Program-made: the position numbers and the translations under genes | NCBI RefSeq assembly: GCF_014645495.1 | Contig: NZ_BMLV01000005.1 | Coordinates: 118,521-182,520 of the forward strand | From: Cloacibacterium rupense | Lineage (GTDB): Bacteria; Bacteroidota; Bacteroidia; Flavobacteriales; Weeksellaceae | DNA length: 64,000 nt | Direction: 5' to 3' | In this document: one piece after another, positions 41,775-50,499 of the stretch | Numbering within the stretch: the first letter of the stretch is position 1 | How the letters are laid out: the number at the start of each line of letters is the position of its first letter | The notes under the pieces: model-generated | The model's input: the letters and a program-made list of their open reading frames with translations, nothing else | Told to the model about the DNA's origin: nothing | The model's database searches: none

Positions 41775-43460
41775 ATGGAATGGCTTAAAACTTTACTATT
41801 CCCTACTGAAGACCCATCTGTAATCCAATCTTTGGTTACGATTATGCTAGCAATAGGCTCTGGCGTCTTCTTTGGGAGGTTAAAATTAGGAAAAATTACT
41901 TTTGGTGTATCTGCAGTAATGTTTACAGGATTGATTCTTGGACATTTTGGATACAGAATTAATCACGAAATTTTTGATTTTATTAGAGATTTTGGGTTAA
42001 TATTATTTGTTTACGGAATTGGTCTGCAAGTAGGACCTTCTTTCTTTTCTTCCTTTAAGGATGAAGGTTTGAAATTTAACATTTTAGCAGTTTCTACAGT
42101 ACTACTGGGAGGTTTAATCACCTTTATTCTGCACAAAGTTACTGCGCTAGACATAGAAAATCTAGTAGGTATAATGAGTGGGGCGGTTACCAATACCCCC
42201 GGTTTAGGAGCAGCTAAAAACACGATTGAAGAACTAAAAGTTCAATTTCCTGGTAAAACCTTTGCAGATCCTACTATTGGATATGCAATCAATTATCCAC
42301 TAGGAGTATTCGGAATAATAGCAGTTATCATTTTTTCTAAAATCGTATTAAAAATTACGCCAGAAGATGAAATGAAAAAATTCAGAATGGCAAAAATCAA
42401 TAGAGAAGAGCCACTTACTCATAAAAAAATGAGAGTTACCAATCCTGAATTTTTTGGAAAATCTCTGAATGAAGTGATTAAAGAAATAGGATACGAAATC
42501 ATTATTTCTAGACTAAAACATAGTGGCGAAGTTTCTGTATTTTCTCCTACTTTAGATACACATCTACAAGACAGAGATGTACTGATGATTGTAGGAAAAG
42601 AAAAAGAACTGAATGAATTTATTTCTAAAATAGGTCGAGATTCTACCGATTCTTTCATTGAATCTGATTCTGATATTAGTAAGAAAAATATTTTTGTTAC
42701 GAAACCGTCTGCTGTACACAAAAAATTGTCAGAACTAGACCTTTATAATACGTATGACTTAAAGGTAACAAGAGTTTTCAGAGCAGGAAGAGAGATCTTG
42801 CCAAGACCGTCTTTAGAACTATTTTATGGGGATATTTTGAGAGTTATTGGTACTGATGAAGCAATAAAAGAAGCTGAAAAAATCATCGGAAACCAAGAGA
42901 AAAAACTACTAGAACCAGACTTTTTATCTCTATTCGGCGGTCTTTTAATTGGTATAATCGTAGGTTCTATTCCGTTGATGATTCCAGGATTACCAATCCC
43001 TCTAAAACTTGGTTTTGCTGCAGGTCCACTTATTGTAGCACTCTTAATTTCTAGATACGGAGGTATTTCTTTCATCCATTCGTACATCAATAATGGTGCT
43101 ATTCATTTTATGAAAGACTTTGGGATTTGTTTATTCTTTGCAGCAGTAGGTATTCATGCTGGCGAAGGATTTTATGAAAATTTTATTAAATATAACGGTT
43201 GGAACTGGCTACTATATGGCTCAGCAATAACATTTATCCCATTAATTACAATGGTTGTGGTAGGTAGAGTTTTTCTGAAAATTAATTTCTTACAACTTAC
43301 CGGAATTATGAGTGGTAGCTATACAGATCCAGCTGCATTAGCATTTAGCACCAATTATCTAGACAATGACGTCCCAATCCAAAGTTATGCTCAAGTATAT
43401 CCTTTGGTAACTATCGCAAGGATTTTCACAGCGAGTTTATTAATCCTTTTACTTACTTAG
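41775..43460 (+). CDS. AspT/YidE-type transporter with RCK_C domains
   Basis: A 561-residue membrane transporter of the aspartate:alanine exchanger (AAE) type. Two homologous membrane halves (residues ~1-190 and ~385-561) each end with a conserved G-I-M-S-G-(A/S) motif: VGIMSGAVTNTPGLGA and TGIMSGSYTDPAALAF. Between them lie two TrkA-C/RCK_C domains (~205-375) with LQDRDVLMIVGKE and FYGDILRVIGTDEA. Characterised members exchange amino or dicarboxylic acids; the substrate here is not predictable. Confidence 0.92.
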   Translation: MEWLKTLLFPTEDPSVIQSLVTIMLAIGSGVFFGRLKLGKITFGVSAVMFTGLILGHFGYRINHEIFDFIRDFGLILFVYGIGLQVGPSFFSSFKDEGLKFNILAVSTVLLGGLITFILHKVTALDIENLVGIMSGAVTNTPGLGAAKNTIEELKVQFPGKTFADPTIGYAINYPLGVFGIIAVIIFSKIVLKITPEDEMKKFRMAKINREEPLTHKKMRVTNPEFFGKSLNEVIKEIGYEIIISRLKHSGEVSVFSPTLDTHLQDRDVLMIVGKEKELNEFISKIGRDSTDSFIESDSDISKKNIFVTKPSAVHKKLSELDLYNTYDLKVTRVFRAGREILPRPSLELFYGDILRVIGTDEAIKEAEKIIGNQEKKLLEPDFLSLFGGLLIGIIVGSIPLMIPGLPIPLKLGFAAGPLIVALLISRYGGISFIHSYINNGAIHFMKDFGICLFFAAVGIHAGEGFYENFIKYNGWNWLLYGSAITFIPLITMVVVGRVFLKINFLQLTGIMSGSYTDPAALAFSTNYLDNDVPIQSYAQVYPLVTIARIFTASLLILLLT

Positions 43461-43480
43461 ATAAATCTATATATTATTAA

Positions 43481-43518
43481 AAAACCGTCTCTCATTTTTT
43501 TGAGAGACGGTTTTGTTT
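43481..43518. terminator. Bidirectional terminator between the transporter gene and yajC
   Basis: A 14-bp perfect stem AAAACCGTCTCTCA/TGAGAGACGGTTTT, 6-nt loop, with T-rich flanks in both directions. Confidence 0.9.
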
Positions 43519-43535
43519 TGTATTAAGTTCTAAAA

Positions 43536-43850
43536 CTACGCTGCAGTTTCAGGAAATCTTGTCTGAGTATATTCTCTAGAAATTGCTGCTTTTTCAAATT
43601 TTAATTTTCCAGACATCGTTTCTATTATTATGCCATCCTCCATAATATCCGAAATTTTACCATGCATTCCAGAAGTAAGCACTACTCTTTGTCCTTTTTT
43701 CAAATTTTCATGGAATTTTTTGTCTTTGCTTTGCTTTCTCATTTGTGGCCAAAGGAATAAAACAAACATGACAACCATAATCAAAATCATTGGCAAAAAT
43801 GAAGACATTGCATCACCTTGCGCTTGTAAAAATATTGTTGAAAACATCAT
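43536..43850 (-). CDS. yajC: Preprotein translocase accessory subunit YajC
   Basis: A 104-residue small membrane protein that binds SecDF and assists Sec-dependent export. One hydrophobic helix (SFLPMILIMVVMFVLFLWP) is followed by the conserved PQMRKQSKDKKFHENLKKGQ and VVLTSGMHGKISDI, the YajC signature. Either of the first two Met codons could start translation. It follows the DUF1573 lipoprotein gene by 12 nt, so the two are co-transcribed. Confidence 0.95.
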   Translation of the reverse strand: MMFSTIFLQAQGDAMSSFLPMILIMVVMFVLFLWPQMRKQSKDKKFHENLKKGQRVVLTSGMHGKISDIMEDGIIIETMSGKLKFEKAAISREYTQTRFPETAA

Positions 43851-43862
43851 ATAATATATTTA

Positions 43863-44342
43863 TTATTTAGGTTGAATATCTGCAGTAAAAGTTAACTCAA
43901 TAGGATTTTTTGCGACATTAGCATAAACCTGAGCTGCTTTATGTACTACCCCATCAAAGTTAGACGAATCAAATTTAAGAGTAATTTTACCTTTTTGACC
44001 TGGCAAAATAGGATCTTTTGTAAAATCTGGGACTGTACAACCACAAGTAGGCTGAACATTAGAAATAATTAAAGGATTTTTACCCGTGTTGGTCACTTCA
44101 TAGATATGTTCCACTACATCTCCTTTTTTAATTTTACCAAAATCAAAACTTGGCTCAGACAAAGCTAAACTAGTTTCCGGTTGCTTGTTTGCTTCTTTTA
44201 TGATATCACTTTCTAAAACAACTGGCGCTTGCTGAGTTGTAGTTTCTGAAGCATCTAATTTTAATTGGTCTGCTGTTTCATTTTTTTTGCAAGACATCAT
44301 CACTAAAGCTGTAAATAAACTTAAACCTACAATTTTCTTCAT
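43863..44342 (-). CDS. DUF1573 family lipoprotein
   Basis: A 159-residue exported protein. MKKIVGLSLFTALVMMSCKK has a lipobox with Cys18; I chose this ATG over one nine codons upstream because it gives a clean signal peptide. After a Gln/Thr-rich linker (residues ~25-60), the DUF1573 beta-sandwich follows, with FDFGKIKKGDVVEHIYEVTN and the hallmark VQPTCGCTVPDF. The Cys pair in C-G-C is conserved in the family. Function unknown; position between nusB and yajC is usual in Bacteroidota. Confidence 0.92.
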   Translation of the reverse strand: MKKIVGLSLFTALVMMSCKKNETADQLKLDASETTTQQAPVVLESDIIKEANKQPETSLALSEPSFDFGKIKKGDVVEHIYEVTNTGKNPLIISNVQPTCGCTVPDFTKDPILPGQKGKITLKFDSSNFDGVVHKAAQVYANVAKNPIELTFTADIQPK

Positions 44343-44366
44343 TGAATATAATTTAAAAATTTCCTT

Positions 44367-44374
44367 CAAATTTA
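44367..44374 (-). promoter_or_regulatory. -7 element for the DUF1573-yajC operon
   Basis: Leftward TAAATTTG matches TAnnTTTG, 24 nt before the DUF1573 start codon. A terminator upstream makes a separate promoter necessary. Confidence 0.5.
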
Positions 44375-44415
44375 GTTAAATAAAATCATTAATCTATATT
44401 TCAACAATAAGATTT

Positions 44416-44450
44416 AAAAAGAATTTTGATGATAAAGCTTCATCAAAATT
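44416..44450 (-). terminator. Rho-independent terminator of nusB
   Basis: An 11-bp perfect stem AATTTTGATGA/TCATCAAAATT, 7-nt loop, followed leftward by five T, 20 nt after the nusB stop. Confidence 0.75.
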
Positions 44451-44470
44451 GAAATATTTTAGGAATAAAA

Positions 44471-45376
44471 TTAAGCTCTAGATACGTCTTTGGTATATTT
44501 GTCTAAAATTCCGTTCACGAAAATCTGACTTCTATCTGTAGCGAACACTTTCGAAATTTCAATATATTCATTGATAATTACTCTAGCAGGCGTAAGTGGG
44601 AAAAAGTCTAGCTCAGAAATTGATGCAATTAGAATAATCTTGTCCATCAAAGAGATACGTTCTAAATCCCAATTCTGGAGTCTTTCTTCTACTTTTTTCT
44701 CTGTAGAATCCCAGTGGCTGATGCTTTGTAAAAGCAATTTTTTAGCAAATTGTCTGTCTTCATCATCTTTAATCATTTTAATTAAAGTATGCATAGTATG
44801 CTCTGCTTTCATAAAACCAATGGTCTTTTGCACCATAGAATTTGCCACATGGAAATCATCTGCCCATGACATTTCCATTGATTCTAATCGATCATGGAAA
44901 TCTTCGTTTTCAGCAATATATCTTAAGAAAAGTTTACCTACAAATTTTTGGTCATCCTCGAAAGACAAGGTTTCATCTGCCATATAATCTTGATAACGCT
45001 TACCTGCAACTATACGCTGAAACGTTTTCACCAATAGATCATCGTGAAGTTCCCAGTTGAGATTTTTATGTTTTGAGGTAAAAGAAAGTCTTTCTTCGTT
45101 TTGTTCTAATTGAATAAGAACTTGATTATTAACGAATTTAAGGTTAGGATTAAGGTCTTCCTCTGTCTTAATATATTTATTTTTTGCAATTTCGATTTGG
45201 TTCTCGGCCAAGTCTTTTAATGCAACTAAAAAATTAAGTTGATAAATGTAGAGATGATAGATTTTTTCAATCTCAGTAAACATATTTTTCTCTAACACAT
45301 CAGTTTTAATGGGATTCTGATGGTAAGAATAAAGCGTTTGCACTACTTTTTCGCGGATTTGTCTTCTTCCTAACAT
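44471..45376 (-). CDS. nusB: Transcription antitermination factor NusB, long Bacteroidota form
   Basis: A 301-residue protein whose last ~130 residues carry the NusB helical fold (ISLMDKIILIASISELDFFP, then NEYIEISKVFATDRSQIFVNGILDK). NusB with NusE binds boxA RNA and prevents early termination of rRNA transcription. The N-terminal ~165 residues are the phylum's usual extension, starting MLGRRQIREKVVQTLYSYHQ. E. coli NusB is only ~139 residues. I preferred the second Met of MKMLGRR by comparison with the family. Confidence 0.95.
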   Translation of the reverse strand: MLGRRQIREKVVQTLYSYHQNPIKTDVLEKNMFTEIEKIYHLYIYQLNFLVALKDLAENQIEIAKNKYIKTEEDLNPNLKFVNNQVLIQLEQNEERLSFTSKHKNLNWELHDDLLVKTFQRIVAGKRYQDYMADETLSFEDDQKFVGKLFLRYIAENEDFHDRLESMEMSWADDFHVANSMVQKTIGFMKAEHTMHTLIKMIKDDEDRQFAKKLLLQSISHWDSTEKKVEERLQNWDLERISLMDKIILIASISELDFFPLTPARVIINEYIEISKVFATDRSQIFVNGILDKYTKDVSRA

Positions 45377-45402
45377 TTTCAAAGAACTTTTAAAAGATTT
45401 TG

Positions 45403-45410
45403 CAAAGATA
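45403..45410 (-). promoter_or_regulatory. -7 element for nusB
   Basis: Leftward TATCTTTG matches TAnnTTTG, 26 nt before the nusB start. Confidence 0.55.
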
Positions 45411-45482
45411 AGAAAATTAGTCGGATATAGAAACCAGACGACATAAGTTTTTTAGATGTACAATCTCAAAACATATTTTCTG

Positions 45483-45490
45483 TATTTTTG
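45483..45490 (+). promoter_or_regulatory. -7 element for the ABC exporter
   Basis: TATTTTTG matches TAnnTTTG, immediately upstream (5 nt) of the exporter's ATG. If used, the mRNA would be nearly leaderless. Confidence 0.45.
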
Positions 45491-45495
45491 CAACT

Positions 45496-47169
45496 ATGAA
45501 TTCACTTAAAACACTTAATCCATATTTTTGGAAACACAGAGTTTTGCTTTTTTGGGGCATCTTATTTATCATTGCTTCTAACTTTTTTTCGATTTATCAG
45601 GTTCAGTTTGTTGGGAAAACCGTAGACCTGATAAAAGATGTTCTAGATGACCGCAATATAAAAAGGGAAGTACTTTTCAGAACGCTACTCATCAATGGTG
45701 GAATTATTGTAGGAACCTCAGTATTATCTGGCGTTTTTAGATTCATGATGAGACAAACCATCATTGTTGCTTCTAGAAGAATAGAATATGAACTCAAAAA
45801 TAAAATTTATAAACATTACCAAGAATTATCTCTTTCTACTTACAAAAAAACGACGGTAGGAGATTTACTCAATCGTCTATCTGAAGATGTAGTAGCCATT
45901 AGAATGTATCTAGGGCCAGGAATAATGTATGTAATCAACCTCATTATTCTACTGGTTATAACATGCGCATACATGTTGATGACCAATGTAGAAATGACAA
46001 TTTGGACACTCATTCCATTACCTATTTTATCTTTTATTATCTATAAAGTAAGCTCTATTATCAATAGAAAATCTAAAATAATGCAGAAAAGCCAAAGTGC
46101 AATTTCTACGTTTGTACAAGATAGTTTTTCTGGAATAAGAGTTGTAAAATTCTTCAACAAAGAAAAATATATAGAGAAAAATTATGGAACTAAAGTTAAA
46201 GACTATCAAGACAAAGCGCTAGATTTAGCCAAAACTGAAGCTTACTTTTTTACCATTATTCTCTTTGTAATTGGCCTACTAAATGTCGCTATTTTGTACA
46301 TAGGCGGAAAAAATTATTTCGAAGGAAAGCTTACAGTAGGTACTATTGCAGACTTTTTTATGTATATCAACATCTTGATTTGGCCATTTTCTATGGTAGG
46401 CTGGGTTTCTTCGGTTAACCAAAGAGCTGCGGCATCTATGTCTAGAGTCAATGAATTTATGGACATTAAATCTGAAATCATCAACAAAAATTTTGATAAT
46501 TATACCATAAAAGGTGATGTAGAATTCAGAAATGTATCTTACACCTATCCTAACACTGGTATCAAAGCATTAGAAAATTTATCTTTCAAATTAGAAGCGG
46601 GTAAATCTCTCGCCATTATGGGAAAAACAGGCAGCGGAAAATCTACCATTGCCATACTTCTTTGCCGTTTAATTGATCCTGACGAAGGAGAAATCCTAAT
46701 TGATGGTAAAAATTTAAAAGACCATAATCTAGAACTTTACAGAAAACATATTGGCTACATTCCGCAAGAAAGTTACTTATTTTCTGACACTATTGAAAAC
46801 AATATTGGTTTTGCAATAGACCATCCTACACACGCATTGGTAGAAGAATTTGCTAAGAAAGCAGATGTGCATAAAAACATCATAGAATTTAAAGAAAAAT
46901 ACCAAACTATGGTTGGCGAAAGAGGCGTAATGCTTTCTGGAGGCCAAAAACAGAGAATTTGTATTGCCCGTGCTCTAATCAAAAAGCCCGAAATCCTCAT
47001 CTTTGACGACTCTCTTTCGGCACTAGATACAGAGACAGAAGAGAACATTTTACAGAACATTGAGAACGACATTAAGTCTTGTACTTCAATCATTATAACC
47101 CACAGAGAATCAAGTGCTAAAAGAGCAGATTACATATTGAATCTCACCGAAGTTGAAGTAGAAAACTAA
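45496..47169 (+). CDS. ABC exporter (fused membrane and ATPase domains)
   Basis: A 557-residue half-transporter of the MsbA/LmrA type. Six membrane helices occupy residues ~15-310. The nucleotide-binding domain follows, with Walker A SLAIMGKTGSGKSTIAILLC, the Q-loop YIPQESYLFSDTI, the signature MLSGGQKQRICIAR, Walker B ILIFDDSLSALD and the H-loop IIITHR. It would work as a homodimer exporting lipid or drug-like compounds from the inner membrane. Substrate is unknown. Transcribed divergently from nusB. Confidence 0.95.
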   Translation: MNSLKTLNPYFWKHRVLLFWGILFIIASNFFSIYQVQFVGKTVDLIKDVLDDRNIKREVLFRTLLINGGIIVGTSVLSGVFRFMMRQTIIVASRRIEYELKNKIYKHYQELSLSTYKKTTVGDLLNRLSEDVVAIRMYLGPGIMYVINLIILLVITCAYMLMTNVEMTIWTLIPLPILSFIIYKVSSIINRKSKIMQKSQSAISTFVQDSFSGIRVVKFFNKEKYIEKNYGTKVKDYQDKALDLAKTEAYFFTIILFVIGLLNVAILYIGGKNYFEGKLTVGTIADFFMYINILIWPFSMVGWVSSVNQRAAASMSRVNEFMDIKSEIINKNFDNYTIKGDVEFRNVSYTYPNTGIKALENLSFKLEAGKSLAIMGKTGSGKSTIAILLCRLIDPDEGEILIDGKNLKDHNLELYRKHIGYIPQESYLFSDTIENNIGFAIDHPTHALVEEFAKKADVHKNIIEFKEKYQTMVGERGVMLSGGQKQRICIARALIKKPEILIFDDSLSALDTETEENILQNIENDIKSCTSIIITHRESSAKRADYILNLTEVEVEN

Positions 47170-47230
47170 CCTTTACAAAAGCTGTTTTTCCCTTTAAAAT
47201 TGGGCAATTTTCAAATTTTTTAAAAAAAAT

Positions 47231-47260
47231 TTTGAGATTCAAAGAATTCTTTTATATTTG
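47231..47260 (+). promoter_or_regulatory. Promoter of the DUF3276 gene
   Basis: TTTG at -33, an 18-nt spacer and TATATTTG at -7 form a near-perfect Bacteroidota promoter, 30 nt before the start codon. Confidence 0.8.
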
Positions 47261-47289
47261 TTAAAACAAGATTTCTAAAATAAGTACCA

Positions 47290-47625
47290 ATGAGTGATTA
47301 CAAGGAGAGAAACGAAAATGAGATTTTCACAAAGGTGTTGAAAGCAGGAAGAAGAACTTATTTCTTTGATGTGCGCGAGACAAAAGCAGGAGATTACTAC
47401 CTTACCATTACAGAAAGCAAAAAAAATTTCGGTGAGAATGGTGAAGCAACTTTCGAAAAGCACAAAATCTATTTATACAAAGAAGATTTCGTGAGTTTCA
47501 AAGAAATGTTTAACGAATCTACAGACTTCATAATCAAAGAAAAAGGTGAAGATGTGATTTCTGAAAAACACGACAAAGACTTTAAGTCTAGATCTTTTAC
47601 CATAGAATCTGATGAAGAAGTATAA
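47290..47625 (+). CDS. DUF3276 (PUR-alpha-like) nucleic-acid-binding protein
   Basis: A 111-residue protein of the DUF3276 family, which has a PUR-repeat fold related to eukaryotic PUR-alpha. The core is IFTKVLKAGRRTYFFDVRET, then YYLTITESKK and KHKIYLYKEDFVSF, the beta-strand/helix pattern of the PUR repeat. Bacterial members are thought to bind single-stranded nucleic acid; the cellular role here is not known. Strong promoter and its own terminator suggest a well-expressed single gene. Confidence 0.92.
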   Translation: MSDYKERNENEIFTKVLKAGRRTYFFDVRETKAGDYYLTITESKKNFGENGEATFEKHKIYLYKEDFVSFKEMFNESTDFIIKEKGEDVISEKHDKDFKSRSFTIESDEEV

Positions 47626-47630
47626 AAAAT

Positions 47631-47660
47631 AAAAGCACTCTGTTTCGGAGTGCTTTTTCA
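47631..47660 (+). terminator. Rho-independent terminator of the DUF3276 gene
   Basis: A 10-bp perfect stem AAAAGCACTC/GAGTGCTTTT, 7-nt loop, followed by T, 5 nt after the stop codon. Confidence 0.9.
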
Positions 47661-47740
47661 TTTTCATCTAATTACATTCATTTAAAGCAAGCCTGAAAGC
47701 ATTCAGAATATACTTTACGTGCAATTTTCACGAACACGTC

Positions 47741-48202
47741 TTATTCTACTGAGACCGAAAAATTACCAGTAAGTTGGCCATCAGCCATCAAATTTTTACC
47801 AATTACAATCTTATACGTTCCTTTTTTAGAAGTTTTGTAATTCAAGTTATTAGAAAAAGGACCATCTGTAAGATTGTTTGGCATTATTATTTGATTGATT
47901 CTTATGTTCCTTGCCTTATCATTCGTAGAAATTCTAGCAGAGATACTAGATTTTTTCACATTTTTAATAACCAAAACAAACTGTTGGTTTTCATTTGTAA
48001 ATTCCTCTCCTATGTTCAAAGGCAATTGCGAGGCATCTACGGTTCTTATGATTTTGTTACCTTCCACAGTACGAAAAGCACCTCTTCTTGGCTGAGAAAT
48101 TTTCATTTCTATATTTCCGACATTTGCTACAGATTTTTTGGGATTGCTATTTACACAACCTATAAATCCTATGAAGGGGATTAAAATATATTTTAAGACC
48201 AT
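47741..48202 (-). CDS. Hypothetical lipoprotein, 153 aa
   Basis: Unrecognised family. MVLKYILIPFIGFIGCVNSN has a plausible lipobox (F-I-G-C, Cys16). The mature part is beta-rich (FVLVIKNVKKSSISARIST; GTYKIVIGKNLMADGQLTG), as in an immunoglobulin-like or similar sandwich on the cell envelope. No cysteine other than the lipidated one. It stands alone, with about 110 nt of AT-rich sequence on either side and no clear terminator. Confidence 0.6.
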   Translation of the reverse strand: MVLKYILIPFIGFIGCVNSNPKKSVANVGNIEMKISQPRRGAFRTVEGNKIIRTVDASQLPLNIGEEFTNENQQFVLVIKNVKKSSISARISTNDKARNIRINQIIMPNNLTDGPFSNNLNYKTSKKGTYKIVIGKNLMADGQLTGNFSVSVE

Positions 48203-48313
48203 AGTCCTTGATTTTATTTTAGTTAAAGCTAAATTTATTCCAAATGTAACAATAAAATTTTAGCCAAAAAAAATGAAAATTTTATAAATAATTTTTTGAA
48301 TTTTAAAAACTCA

Positions 48314-49728
48314 TCAAATTTCTATTAATTTGCTATTCGTTTTTATTTGTGAAAATTCTTTTTTTTGTTCATATTTTACTTTAGAAAGAAGACTTTCAAG
48401 AAGTGGAAGCATTTTATTAAGACCTTCTGTTTTAATAATAAAATTCCAAAGTGGTTCAAATTTTTTCCAACCACCAGAATAGAATAAATGTTTCAATTGA
48501 TGTTTTACAGAATCGTGATTTAATGAGGCTTTCAAAATATTATTCCAACTATAAAATTCTTTGTAAGCCCAATCATAACCTGCTTTTAAATCTTCCGAAG
48601 AAATATTTTTGGTTTGGTAAACTACATTTCTAGTGTCATACAAATCCCAATTTTTCGTCAAAATTCTTCCTTGATTTTCAAAATCTTGAAACAATTTCGT
48701 TCCGGGATAAGGTGTGAGAACGTGAAAAGTAGAAGTGGTAATCGCATTTTTTACCGCCCAATCTACTGTTCTGTTAAAAACTTGTTGATCGTCTTCATCC
48801 AAACCAAAAACAAAACTTCCGTTAATCATAATTCCTAGAGAATGAAGCCTTTGAACTGCCAATTCGTAATCTTTTTTCAGATTTTGCTTTTTGTTACTTT
48901 GTTTTAAATTTTCTTCGGAAAACGTTTCAAAACCTACAAAAACACTTCTTAAACCTGCTTCTGCTGCTTTTTCAATCAAATTTCCTCTTAAAATGGCATC
49001 TACGGTAGAAGCTCCTTGAAAAACTCGATTCATCCCTCGCATTCCATCAAAAAGTTCGGTTGCAAATTTTTGATTTCCAAGCAAATGGTCGTCTAAAAAA
49101 TAGAGATGTTTTCCGGGAAGTCTGTCAATTTCCGAAAGCGCATCATCAACTAATTGGGTATAAAAAGATTTCCCACCTTGGAAAAAAGCATCTTTATAAC
49201 AAAAATCGCAATGATGCGGACAACCGCGAGTTACCACAATAGAATTAGGAACCATATATTTTTCTCTTTTGATTAAATCTCTACGAACTGGTGGCAATTT
49301 TTCTAAAGTTCTAACCGATGAAAAATATCTTTTCTTAGGCGTTTTGTTTCTAAAATCTTTCAAAAATTCTGGGAAAGTTTCTTCACCTGGTCCTAGAAAA
49401 ATAGAATCTGCGTGAAGTGCGGCTTCTTCTGGAAGCGAAGTAACGTGCAAACCTCCCAAACAAACATAACAACCTTTTGCTCTATAAAAATCTGCAATTT
49501 CATAAGAACGATAAGCGTTGGTAATATACACTTGAATAATGACCAAATCTGGCTGGTCATCTAATTTCAGTTTTTCTACGTGTGGTCTATTAAATCAATT
49601 TCGTCCTCTTCGGAAAGATAACTTGCCAAAGTTGCCAAACCAAGCGGTGGAAAAAGTGAGTATTTTATTGGTCTCCAATACGGATTTTCGGCTTCCGTAA
49701 GTGATGGTAGAATCATTTTAACTTTCAT
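48314..49728 (-). pseudogene. B12-binding radical SAM protein gene, frameshifted
   Basis: Two frames together make one protein of about 470 residues. The first encodes MKVKMILPSLTEAENPYWRP through EEDEIDLIDHT and then meets a stop at about 49577. The continuation, from VEKLKLDDQPDLVIIQVYIT onward, is one frame away. Between them, the expected D-E-H-V-E-K-L of relatives is missing one base. The downstream part has the cobalamin-binding CLGGLHVTSLPEEA and the radical SAM motif TRGCPHHCDFCYKDAFF (C-x3-C-x2-C). Members of this family modify lipids or other metabolites. Either a true mutation or a sequencing error; the downstream frame alone (from position 49546) lacks the first ~55 residues. Confidence 0.85.
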
Positions 49729-49763
49729 AATTTGTGATTTGGGGATTGAATAATATTTAGATT

Positions 49764-50135
49764 TCAATGAAAAAGATATTCGATAAATAGCAAAATTGGT
49801 ATAGAAAATGGAACTGCAATAGTTGCTATAAAACCGATCTTAAATAGATTATTCCTATAGCTTTCTGAATTATTTTCATTTAAACTTATATCTAAAATAT
49901 AACCTAAATTGTAGAAAAGATTAGCTATAATTATAAAGAAGACATACCCTATTCCTTGAAAAAAAATGGTAAAAAGAGTAATTTCAAATTCTTCATCAAT
50001 TGGATAAATGAAAACGTAACCTACAAAACAATAAAGTATGAAAGAAACTATTCCTGAAATAAATATTCCTGCATTGTATAAAGTTCTTTTTTTAATCCAC
50101 CAATTTTTGACAAGGTGTTTTTTTTCTTTGTTCAT
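49764..50135 (-). CDS. Hypothetical four-helix membrane protein, 123 aa
   Basis: Unrecognised. From the chosen ATG (MNKEKKHLVKNWWIKKRTLY), four hydrophobic segments follow, for example GIFISGIVSFILYCFVGYVF and FKIGFIATIAVPFSIPILLF. The longer frame starts 10 codons earlier and overlaps the preceding gene. It is arranged in the same direction as the 104-residue membrane protein just upstream (5-nt gap), so the two are probably one operon. No catalytic motif is visible. Confidence 0.6.
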   Translation of the reverse strand: MNKEKKHLVKNWWIKKRTLYNAGIFISGIVSFILYCFVGYVFIYPIDEEFEITLFTIFFQGIGYVFFIIIANLFYNLGYILDISLNENNSESYRNNLFKIGFIATIAVPFSIPILLFIEYLFH

Positions 50136-50140
50136 TACTA

Positions 50141-50455
50141 TTAAATTATTGATAATCCAATCCAAGCGTAAAGAATAGCAATTGGGATATTTATTAAAAG
50201 GATGTAGGCACTTTTAACATAATCTTCTTTTTTCTCAATGTTAAAAAATGCTGCTATTATTAAAACTACAAATACCATTAAATTAATGATTCCTCCATAA
50301 ATTAAGAGGAAGTAACCTGCAATTGCAAACTGAATGTCTTTTGTGAAAACATATCCAAAAAGACAAATACTTCCGAGTATAAACGAAAGCCAAAAGAAGA
50401 GTTTTCCGATGTTTTTGATAGTGAAAATTTTCATAATGTTTTTAATTTTTTTCAA
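50141..50455 (-). CDS. Hypothetical three-helix membrane protein, 104 aa
   Basis: Unrecognised. Three hydrophobic segments: LFFWLSFILGSICLFGYVF, FAIAGYFLLIYGGIINLMVF running into a long second helix, and AYILLINIPIAILYAWIGL. An alternative start is the Met at residue 8. It forms a likely operon with the next small membrane protein downstream. The DUF1361 gene lies upstream, separated by an inverted repeat. Confidence 0.6.
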   Translation of the reverse strand: MKKIKNIMKIFTIKNIGKLFFWLSFILGSICLFGYVFTKDIQFAIAGYFLLIYGGIINLMVFVVLIIAAFFNIEKKEDYVKSAYILLINIPIAILYAWIGLSII

Positions 50456-50486
50456 CCCTTTTAGAGTTTAAAACTCTGAAAGGGTT
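50454..50486. repeat. Inverted repeat similar to the cysS terminator stem
   Basis: AACCCTTTTAGAGTTT pairs with AAACTCTGAAAGGGTT (one mismatch). The leftward side lacks a T tract, so it is not a standard terminator for the leftward DUF1361 transcript. The arms resemble those at 6345-6373 (CCCTTTCCGAGTT), suggesting a shared dispersed element. Confidence 0.6.
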
Positions 50487-50499
50487 TGTTGTTTAATTT

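Noticed and set aside
49560..49600. Programmed frameshift in the radical SAM gene
   Set aside because: No slippery heptamer or downstream structure is visible at the junction, and relatives, as I know them, have one frame.
50454..50486. Rho-independent terminator for the DUF1361 gene
   Set aside because: On the leftward strand the stem is followed by A-rich, not T-rich, sequence.
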